Positions 1 through 5,003 of a DNA stretch of 5,070 bases are shown here, in pieces. Numbering within the stretch: the first letter of the stretch is position 1; every line of letters begins with the position of its first letter. Origin of the DNA: Thermoproteota archaeon (GTDB taxonomy: Archaea; Korarchaeota; Korarchaeia; B14-G2); the NCBI GenBank assembly GCA_003661385.1, contig QMWA01000134.1, positions 1-5,070 of the forward strand. Reading direction: 5' to 3'. The notes below the pieces were generated by a model. The model had not been told where the DNA came from. It ran no database searches and saw nothing but the letters and a program-made list of their open reading frames with translations. The position numbers and the translations under genes were made by a program.

Positions 1-218
1 AATGAGTAGTCTAGGTGGGGGCCTAGCTCACCTGGGCCATAGGCTGGGTGCATCAGGTTCACTTTGAGGGCTCTCCTGGCCTCCTCCTCTGTGAGCCAGG
101 GCCTCCAGTCGACCATGGTGTTGAGCAGCCTTGTCGAGGCCCCAAGGTAGAATGTGTGGTCGAATAGTATCGTGGCGTTGTCGAACACCTCAGCTCTGTT
201 GAGATGGACAAACCTTCT
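1..218 (-). pseudogene. Continuation of the exported-protein gene beyond the TAG, open to the window edge
   Basis: Directly after the TAG, the same frame runs 72 codons with no stop to position 3, beginning Arg-Arg-Phe-Val-His-Leu-Asn-Arg. The residues look like ordinary folded protein: mixed charge, a third Asn-Ala-Thr sequon, Trp-Arg-Pro-Trp, and a Thr-Glu-Glu-Glu-Ala-Arg-Arg-Ala-Leu helix. Codon choice (AGG, GAG, CTC, ATA) matches the upstream part. No internal ATG/GTG with a plausible ribosome site lies close behind the stop, so this does not look like a second gene. The simplest reading is one gene interrupted by one nonsense change. Read-through, recoding of TAG or a sequencing error are the alternatives. 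The true 3' end lies outside the window. Confidence 0.55.
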
Positions 219-710
219 CTAGAAGTCCTGCTCCAGGACTATGCCCCTCTCCACAGACGGCTCCCCTCCTTCGCCTGGGGCTATCCTGTCAAATGGGGTG
301 AGCAGGAATGGGTCTGCTGCCCCAACGAACATGATCTGAGCGCATATCAGCAGCCATATCCTGTACCTGAGGTACCCTGGGTCATGCCACTTCCTGAGGA
401 GCAGCGGGTAAGCGTCAAGCGGGGTCGCGTTCGCTAAAGCTGCCCAGTCTTGGCGCCTGTAGAGCTCGAGGAGTGGCTCTGCGGCTTCCTTTAGGGGCTT
501 GGCGTACTGCCTGAGCCAGCCTATCGCTCCCCATGGCGTCAAGATCCCCAGCGTGTAGTATACTCTAGCTCTGCAGGTGAGGTTCGGGTAGAAGTCGAGG
601 ATGATTTTGTCGTAGATCTCTACCTCGAGTGAGCGAGACTGGGCTAGTGGAGCTGGGGTTTGGAGGAGTGTGAGGAGGATGAGTGCTAGAGCACTCTTCC
701 TCCATGTCAT
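219..710 (-). CDS. Exported protein of unknown function, N-terminal part up to an in-frame TAG
   Basis: This 163-codon reading frame starts with ATG at 710-708. Residues 1-24 form a classical Sec signal peptide: Arg4 and Lys5, then a Leu/Ala-rich core (about 7-16), then an Ala-Pro-Leu-Ala site that suggests cleavage near residue 23. The mature part therefore probably lies outside the cytoplasmic membrane. Two Asn-X-Thr sequons (Asn43 and Asn94) fit archaeal N-glycosylation. A hydrophobic stretch at about 116-131 could be buried or a membrane segment. The family is not recognised. The start is supported by the position of the signal peptide and by a TATA box about 35 bases upstream. The frame ends at TAG 221-219, but the same frame continues without another stop to the window edge (see next entry), so this is probably only the front of a longer protein. 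It is divergent from everything else in the window. Confidence 0.6.
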   Translation of the reverse strand: MTWRKSALALILLTLLQTPAPLAQSRSLEVEIYDKIILDFYPNLTCRARVYYTLGILTPWGAIGWLRQYAKPLKEAAEPLLELYRRQDWAALANATPLDAYPLLLRKWHDPGYLRYRIWLLICAQIMFVGAADPFLLTPFDRIAPGEGGEPSVERGIVLEQDF

Positions 711-739
711 GGGCTCAGCCTACTACCTGATGTCACAAG

Positions 740-749
740 CCATTATATG
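740..749 (-). promoter_or_regulatory. TATA box for the exported-protein gene
   Basis: Read on the minus strand, the decamer catataatgg is the most A/T-rich spot upstream of the ATG at 710. Its centre is about 35 bases before the start, which would place transcription initiation around 720 and give a leader of roughly ten bases. That is the usual archaeal geometry. No other promoter-like element was seen between it and the gene. Confidence 0.5.
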
Positions 750-752
750 TCT

Positions 753-1090
753 ATCGTCATACAGATAGGGTACTGTAAACTAGTTGAGAGGCGGGAAGAC
801 AGAGAGCATGCAGCCAGCAGTCTTCAGGTTACATGTCTAGCATGAGGGCTGGCAGCTGGTGGGGAGCAGATGGGCTAGAGCATCTTGTCTGTGATCTTCT
901 CTGCTGGCTGCCTTTGTCCTCTTCTGGAAGCTCCTTGAGGCCTCGGCTGCATGCGGCTATGGCTCTAGGAGCTCATCGAGCATGGTATGGAGCTTGAGGT
1001 CGCGGTTGGGGGGTTGTCTTCAAGCCTGTTAGGAAGGTTTCTGCTAGAGACCTCCTGGGTGCAGGTGGAGCTTGAGGAGGTAGAGGAGCT
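753..1090. other. Gap without an intact gene; 11-bp inverted repeat and possible antitoxin trace
   Basis: No frame in this stretch gives a convincing protein. Two details stand out. An exact 11-base inverted repeat lies at 810-820 (gcagccagcag) and 901-911 (ctgctggctgc), separated by 80 bases. A short open stretch from about 969, with ATG at 987 and a TGA at 1092-1094, ends in an acidic tail (Val-Glu-Leu-Glu-Glu-Val-Glu-Glu-Leu) and overlaps the start of the PIN relic by two bases. That is the position expected for a VapB-type antitoxin. The short stretch is not recognisable by sequence, so this is only a positional inference. Confidence 0.3.
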
Positions 1091-1487
1091 TTGAGGAGGG
1101 GGTTTATAGACTCAAACGTGTTTATCTACGTGACCTTGAATGACTCAGCTTATGCCTTGACAGCCTTGAGTGTGCTCCTCGGGTTTGAGGGGGCCACTGA
1201 GCTAAGCTGCACCTCGACTCCGTGTTAAGTCGGGTCATAGTGCACTTGGCGAGGAGAGGGAGGGCTGCGGCTATCGAGGAGTTCTAACGGCTACCTTGAC
1301 AGCGTACCCATACTGGTGCTTGAGACGACACGTAGAGGCTTCGAGGAAGCTAGGGAGCTTAGAGCCGAGCTAAAGCTCCCATGGAGGCTATGGGGTGTGG
1401 TTGCGGTTCATGACCTTTTGGGTGCGTGTGGTCTCATGTGGCTCTGGTGGGAATTCTGAGGAGGGTGTTGAAAGTTCGGTGTGTTGA
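1091..1487 (+). pseudogene. Broken PIN-domain ribonuclease (VapC-like toxin)
   Basis: PIN-domain toxins are Mg-dependent ribonucleases with three or four acidic active-site residues. From TTG 1091 the frame opens with the family's N-terminal signature, Phe-Ile-Asp-Ser-Asn-Val-Phe-Ile-Tyr, and runs to a TAA at 1226. Homology then moves to another frame at 1222-1284 (Val-Leu-Ser-Arg-Val-Ile-Val-His-Leu-Ala-Arg-Arg-Gly-Arg, ending Ile-Glu-Glu-Phe). It returns to the first frame at about 1286 (Tyr-Leu-Asp-Ser-Val-Pro-Ile-Leu-Val-Leu-Glu-Thr-Thr, then Phe-Glu-Glu-Ala-Arg-Glu-Leu). A one-base loss near 1221 and a one-base gain near 1285 would explain this. After Leu-Pro-Trp-Arg-Leu-Trp the family normally has Asp-(Asp/Ala)-Val-Ile-Ala-Ala; here it is Gly-Val-Val-Ala-Val, so a catalytic Asp is missing. 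A third shift near 1409 joins a tail (Val-Arg-Val-Val-Ser) resembling the last PIN strand, ending at TGA 1485. The PIN identity is my recognition of motifs, not a search result. Confidence 0.75.
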
Positions 1488-1520
1488 ACACCCTGGGTGG
1501 TTTTGACTTGCAGGCAGCAG

Positions 1521-1571
1521 AGCTTTAAGTGGGTTGGAGGGTGCTTTATAAGCGCGGAAACGTTTATAACG
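1521..1571 (+). promoter_or_regulatory. Promoter region of the V4R operon with three stacked TATA-like boxes
   Basis: Three TATA-like elements follow each other at about 20-base spacing: ctttaag (1523-1529), ctttataag (1544-1552) and gtttata (1562-1568). The last is about 20 bases before the preferred start at 1586, and the middle one about 38. The middle box would give a transcript with a short leader, and the last one a nearly leaderless transcript. Which box is used cannot be decided by eye. Their presence is the main reason for not starting the downstream protein at 1529. Confidence 0.45.
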
Positions 1572-1585
1572 GGGGCTGTCGAGGG

Positions 1586-2074
1586 GTGATTGGTGTTTGT
1601 CTGGAGATTTCGTTGCCGCGGGACTGGTATGTTAACCCTCAGGTTTTAGGAGAGTTCTATGAGCGGTTTAAGGACAGGCCGCATGAGGAGATTCAGAGGT
1701 TCTCCTTTAACCAGGGCTTGGCTTTGGGGAGGAGGGTTGTCAGGGAGCTTGGTGTTAGAGGGGAGGGTGGGGAGGCTTTAGCAGCTGTCTTGAGGGAGGT
1801 TCTTAGGGGTGAGCCGACGGCGAAGATCCTTCTCGTTGAGAGGGATAAGGTTCTCCTCCGGAACTCGGGGTTTTGCCCCCTCATGACTGCAGCCTTGTCG
1901 CTAGGCCTCCCTTGGACGTGGCTTTGCAAGGTTCTTGGCTGGCCGTTCTTCCATGGCATTGCTTCCGCGGTCAACCCGAGGTTTGACTTGAAGATGGTTA
2001 AGCGGAGGGCTAAAGGCGACCCCTACTGTGATCACCTCTTCGAGCTGGGTGAGGGAAGGCTCATACTGCCTTAG
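1586..2074 (+). CDS. V4R-like (4-vinyl reductase-type) small-molecule-binding protein
   Basis: The product has 162 residues from GTG 1586. V4R domains bind hydrophobic or metal ligands. They occur as stand-alone archaeal proteins, in the bacteriochlorophyll protein BchJ and as sensor modules of regulators. What points there is the C-terminal half: Ser-Gly-Phe-Cys-Pro (Cys97), Trp-Leu-Cys (Cys114), then Asn-Pro-Arg-Phe followed by Ala-Lys-Gly-Asp-Pro-Tyr-Cys (Cys148). This matches the family's closing 'A-x-G-D-x-x-C' pattern. The Cys and nearby His residues (123, 150) could be metal or ligand contacts, which is an inference. The related thiazoline-carboxylate hydrolase (ATCH) family has a similar ending and is the main alternative. 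The frame is open from GTG 1529, but those 19 codons read through two TATA-like boxes, so 1586 is preferred. There is no DNA-binding domain or membrane segment. It ends at TAG, 26 bases before the next gene, with which it is probably co-transcribed. Confidence 0.7.
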   Translation: MIGVCLEISLPRDWYVNPQVLGEFYERFKDRPHEEIQRFSFNQGLALGRRVVRELGVRGEGGEALAAVLREVLRGEPTAKILLVERDKVLLRNSGFCPLMTAALSLGLPWTWLCKVLGWPFFHGIASAVNPRFDLKMVKRRAKGDPYCDHLFELGEGRLILP

Positions 2075-2100
2075 CTTCCAGCGTGGTCTCATGAGGGCTG

Positions 2101-3375
2101 ATGGCGCCTATGCTGCTTGAGAAGCCTCCAGTGAGGTTCCCCAGCTTAGTTCGCATAGAGGTTCTTCAGCCGGTGGAGGGGGCTTCTGCGAGCTCAGAGG
2201 CCCTCAGTGGGCTGAAGTCTAGGCTCGGTGACACGTGCTCTGAGGTTGGAGGCTGGCTGCTGCTTGATCTCAGCTCGGCTGAGGGGTGTGTGAAGGTGTT
2301 TGAAGGCGAGGCTGGCTGCTTCCTTGTAGCTGCTCTCGGCTTGAAAAGCGGCCTTCCAAGCCTCTCCTCAGGGGTGCAGGAGGATCTTGAGAGGCTTGTT
2401 GAGGAGCTGAGGAGCGCCGTGGGCTCTCCTCCCCTATCGGTTTTCACCATTAGGGTTGGCTTGTCGGAGAGCTTGGAGGGTGCTCTCCTCCACCTCGAAG
2501 AGTACCTTAGGCAGGCTGGGCGCTCAGCTAGGAGCATGGGCGTGGTGCGTGGGTGCCTCCTGGCCACGCTAGGCGAGGCCGCCACCGGGCTCTCATGCCC
2601 GATAGAAAGGGATTTAGCTGTGGTCCCCTTTGGCTGCAGCCTGGAGGATGCCCTCGACGTGCTTTGGGGGCTTTGCTTGGATGTGGCTCTTTTAGCGTCC
2701 TATGGGGGGCGGCTTAACGAGCTTAGAGTGAGCCGCGAGCCGGCGTTAAGGCAGATTGACGCCTCGGAGAAGAGCACTCAGATGAGGATCAATGAGATAT
2801 TTGCTAGCCTCCGCCTGCCGTCGGAGGAGGTGGAGGAGGGGCTAGAGGGTGTGCTGAGGGAGGTGACAACCCTCTTTTCAAGCCTCTCCATACTCGTTAG
2901 CGCCATGAGGAGAGACCATGTGAGGGCTCAGGTCCTCCTCAGGCGTATAGAAAGCCTCTTCAGGGGCTGGGGCGAGGAGCCTCTAAAGGGCTACCCAACC
3001 AACTCCACCCTAGAACTTGACGCCTATAGAAGCCTGGTCGCCCCCTTCGGTGACTTCATAAGCCGCGTGGAGGCGCTAAGGGTCCAGCTAAACACCGTCC
3101 TCGACGCTGTCAGGACGTATCTCGGGATACAAGAGCAGAAGCTCAGCATGGAGGAGCAGACATCATCGAAAAGCCTGCTCGAGAGGCTAGTAAGGCTTCA
3201 GGAGGTTTTACACAAGCTCGAAGTCCTCATAGTAGCCTTCTACATCACGGAAATGGGGAGGCTTGTCTTCGAAGCCTTGGCCCACGAGATGGTCAACGTC
3301 TTAACAGCACTCTTCATCCCAGTAGCCCTGATCCTAGCCATCCTAGTGAGCCGCATGCTCCACAGGGAGCACTAG
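2101..3375 (+). CDS. Helical protein with hydrophobic C-terminal membrane anchor, unknown function
   Basis: The product has 424 residues and starts at ATG 2101, preceded by gaggg four bases upstream as a possible ribosome site. Residues 17-120 look like a small alpha/beta domain with strands such as Trp-Leu-Leu-Leu-Asp-Leu (52-57) and Val-Phe-Thr-Ile-Arg-Val (114-119). A second mixed region reaches about 200. From about 215 to 375 the sequence is almost wholly amphipathic and charged helix, with coiled-coil character at 320-375. The end carries a hydrophobic segment at about 373-393 and a clear transmembrane helix at about 397-418, closed by Arg-Met-Leu-His-Arg-Glu-His. This layout, a soluble body, long helices and one or two C-terminal membrane helices, recalls CorA transporters and RMD1/DUF155 proteins. 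However, CorA's Gly-Met-Asn signature is absent and no family can be claimed. There is no signal peptide, so the body is probably cytosolic. It is second in a likely operon with the V4R-like gene. Confidence 0.7.
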   Translation: MAPMLLEKPPVRFPSLVRIEVLQPVEGASASSEALSGLKSRLGDTCSEVGGWLLLDLSSAEGCVKVFEGEAGCFLVAALGLKSGLPSLSSGVQEDLERLVEELRSAVGSPPLSVFTIRVGLSESLEGALLHLEEYLRQAGRSARSMGVVRGCLLATLGEAATGLSCPIERDLAVVPFGCSLEDALDVLWGLCLDVALLASYGGRLNELRVSREPALRQIDASEKSTQMRINEIFASLRLPSEEVEEGLEGVLREVTTLFSSLSILVSAMRRDHVRAQVLLRRIESLFRGWGEEPLKGYPTNSTLELDAYRSLVAPFGDFISRVEALRVQLNTVLDAVRTYLGIQEQKLSMEEQTSSKSLLERLVRLQEVLHKLEVLIVAFYITEMGRLVFEALAHEMVNVLTALFIPVALILAILVSRMLHREH

Positions 3376-3706
3376 AGAAGCTGCGTCTGCAGCCTGAAGG
3401 CCTGTGCAGGAGCTGGACTTGAGCTCACGGATCTCCATCAGGCGCCGCCTCAGGGCAAGCCCTTAGCCTGGCTTGGCTACCACACATGTCTACCAGGCGG
3501 TTTGAGGGCTTGCTGAGCCACATGGCTGCCTCTGAGGAGCCATAGCCTGCCCACGCATGGTTTGATTGGGTCTGGCGTGCAGCTGAGAGCCGGCGAGAGG
3601 CCCCTCAGTGGACGCAGTATAAGCCCTCTAGCTCTCTCCAAAGACACCGCAGGCATTCGGTGTGCGGTGCAGCTTGCTTGGGCTTCAGAGGGGCTCTCAG
3701 CTCAAG
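3376..3706. other. Spacer without a supported gene
   Basis: Both strands were read through. Reading frames here are short or have odd composition, and none shows a family motif. There is no tRNA T-loop pattern, no box C/D pair, and no run of T residues that would serve as a terminator for the gene ending at 3375. A TATA-like gtataag at 3617-3623 could be a second, upstream promoter for the hydrolase, but it has no start codon at the right distance. Confidence 0.4.
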
Positions 3707-3716
3707 GCTTATATTT
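3707..3716 (+). promoter_or_regulatory. TATA box for the alpha/beta hydrolase gene
   Basis: The decamer gcttatattt stands out in GC-rich surroundings. Its centre is about 34 bases before ATG 3746, which predicts initiation near 3738 and a leader of about eight bases. This is the same geometry as the minus-strand gene at 710. It lies inside the longer open frame that begins at GTG 3662, which argues against that upstream start. Confidence 0.5.
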
Positions 3717-3745
3717 GGATGCTGGTGCTGTTGGTGGGGGCTGAG

Positions 3746-4585
3746 ATGGGGTTTGAGGAGTGCTGTAGGTATGTGGAGGTGCGTGGTGTAAGGCTCTATG
3801 TCTATGACTCCTCTGCTAGGAGAGAGTATGAGAGGAGGGCTACTCTGGTTTTCTTGCATGGGCTTCCTGGCCAGCTGACTAACTGGAAGTATCAGATCCC
3901 ATTCTTTGAGAGGGAGTATAGGGTTGTGGCATATGACCAGCGTGGGTTTGGTAGGTCTAGTAAGCCTAAGAGGGTTGTGTTTGAGGACTTTACCAGGGAC
4001 TTGGAGGAGCTGCTTGCTGAGCTTGAGGTGAGGGATGAGGATGCTGTGGTTGTTGGCCACAGCTTTGGTGGAGCTGTTGCACAGGCTTATGCTAGAGACC
4101 ATGGTGTCAAGGGCTTGGTTCTTGTAGGGTCGCTTACGAGGTTCCGCTACGACCTGCTGGACTACATCATGTGGTATACGCCTGCTTTGATATGGAAGAG
4201 GCTTTTCTTCACCATGAACCCCTTGACCAAGAGGCTTTACCCGAAGGTCTTTCTGAGCCCTGCTTCACCCATCAAGGTCCTTGAGGAGTTCTATGAGGAC
4301 AACAGGGAGTACTTCAGGGAGCTTCCTCCAAGCACCTACACGTACAGCAGGTACTTCAAGGGCTATGATGCCTCAAGCTGGCTTCACCAGGTTGCTGCTC
4401 CAACGCTCATCGTGGTTGGAGAGGATGATGTGGTGACTCCTCTAGAGGAGAGCAGGAGGATAAGTGAGCTGATACCGAACTCCAAGCTGGTGGTGGTGGA
4501 GAAGGCAGGGCACCTGATACTATATGAGAAGCCTGAGGAGCTGAACGCCACCATAATGGGCTTCCTGAAGGAGATAGGCGCCTGA
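3746..4585 (+). CDS. Alpha/beta-hydrolase fold enzyme
   Basis: The product has 279 residues from ATG 3746 and all the parts of an active alpha/beta hydrolase. These are the oxyanion-hole motif Phe-Leu-His-Gly-Leu-Pro-Gly (36-42), the Tyr-Asp-Gln-Arg-Gly-Phe-Gly-Arg-Ser turn (63-71) and the nucleophile elbow Gly-His-Ser-Phe-Gly-Gly (Ser106). The acid lies in Gly-Glu-Asp-Asp-Val-Val-Thr-Pro (Asp228) and the base in Ala-Gly-His (His256). The segment at about 134-212, rich in Trp, Tyr and Phe, is a helical lid over the active site. Length and order fit the proline iminopeptidase, esterase, haloperoxidase and epoxide-hydrolase-like branch. The substrate cannot be told from sequence. It is cytosolic, with no signal peptide. 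The frame is open from GTG 3662, but the extra 28 residues span a TATA box, so 3746 is preferred. It has its own promoter and appears monocistronic. It ends with TGA. Confidence 0.9.
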   Translation: MGFEECCRYVEVRGVRLYVYDSSARREYERRATLVFLHGLPGQLTNWKYQIPFFEREYRVVAYDQRGFGRSSKPKRVVFEDFTRDLEELLAELEVRDEDAVVVGHSFGGAVAQAYARDHGVKGLVLVGSLTRFRYDLLDYIMWYTPALIWKRLFFTMNPLTKRLYPKVFLSPASPIKVLEEFYEDNREYFRELPPSTYTYSRYFKGYDASSWLHQVAAPTLIVVGEDDVVTPLEESRRISELIPNSKLVVVEKAGHLILYEKPEELNATIMGFLKEIGA

Positions 4586-4973
4586 GCAGCTAGCCTCAAG
4601 GGCGCCAGCTGAGCCGTGTGTACGCTGAGCTGACGAGAGCTGGTGGGGTGCCTTGCGTGAGCTGGTGAGGTGTGTACGGCCTCAGCTCTCCGCTGGCCTC
4701 AAGCAGCGCGTGCAGGGAGCTCTCTAGGCTGATGCTCCTGTGTGCAGCTTGTGAGCTGCTTACCCTATGTGGTGAAGGTGAGGGCTGCTGTCACGAGCTA
4801 TGTAGAGTGGGTGTCGTAGGGCAAGTGTGTCTGGGTGGCGCCCTTCCTTCTCGCTATGCGCGCTGTAGGCCTATATGTAGATGCATGTGAGCCCTTGAGC
4901 AAGCTCCCGCTCTATCTGCTGCTTCTGGGTGCTTGGTGTAAGCACCTTAAGGGGTGGCTCGTGGTGCTGCTAT
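4586..4973. other. Spacer without a supported gene; short imperfect direct repeat
   Basis: No frame carries a recognisable motif. A Cys-rich 72-codon frame from ATG 4672 has the composition expected of chance translation. A 14-base near-direct repeat (gagctggtgrggtg) occurs at 4637-4650 and 4659-4672, and the nonamer gtgtgtacg occurs at 4616-4624 and 4670-4678. These may be leftovers of a small duplication or simply biased composition. No terminator-like T run follows the hydrolase stop. Confidence 0.35.
4637..4672 (+). repeat. Two 14-base copies of a near-direct repeat
   Basis: The copies at 4637-4650 and 4659-4672 differ at one base (g versus a at the tenth position) and begin 22 bases apart. 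No further copy was noticed, so this is not an array. In G/T-rich DNA like this, chance is a realistic explanation. Confidence 0.3.
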
Positions 4974-4982
4974 GCTTAAAAG
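4974..4982 (+). promoter_or_regulatory. TATA box placed for a leaderless transcript of the gene at 5004
   Basis: The element gcttaaaag is centred about 26 bases before ATG 5004. This is the archaeal distance from TATA box to transcription start, so the mRNA may begin at or within a base or two of the start codon. A G-rich stretch (4993-5002) also lies just ahead and could still act as a weak ribosome site if initiation occurs further upstream. Confidence 0.5.
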
Positions 4983-5003
4983 AATGGGGCTAGGTGGGTG
5001 GGT

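Noticed and set aside
204-437. Plus-strand frame of 77 codons
   Set aside because: It lies opposite the exported-protein gene, has no promoter or family motif, and its composition (many Pro, Glu, Trp) is that of a shadow frame.
723-800. Short stem ctatc/gatag near 751-769 considered as an operator or terminator
   Set aside because: The stem is only five base pairs with an eight-base loop and has no T run. It is too weak to support a call.
2166-2585. Minus-strand frame of 139 codons
   Set aside because: It is a shadow of the 424-residue gene, Ser/Pro/Arg-rich, with no start signal.
3376-3661. Possible box C/D or H/ACA guide RNA or tRNA in the spacer
   Set aside because: No RTGATGA/CTGA box pair, ACA-tailed hairpin or tRNA T-loop motif was found by eye.
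3605-4102. Minus-strand frame of 165 codons
   Set aside because: It is antisense to the alpha/beta hydrolase, whose catalytic motifs are beyond doubt. Its translation is rich in Pro, Leu, His and Lys without any domain.
4672-4890. Cys-rich frame of 72 codons, considered as a small metal-binding protein
   Set aside because: The cysteines are irregularly spaced and arise from TGT/TGC in G/T-rich DNA. There is no TATA box at the right distance and no CxxC pairing pattern.
4835-4993. Hydrophobic 52-codon frame from GTG 4835, considered as a small membrane protein
   Set aside because: It runs through the TATA box of the gene at 5004 and has no promoter of its own. A Leu-rich chance translation of this composition is likely.
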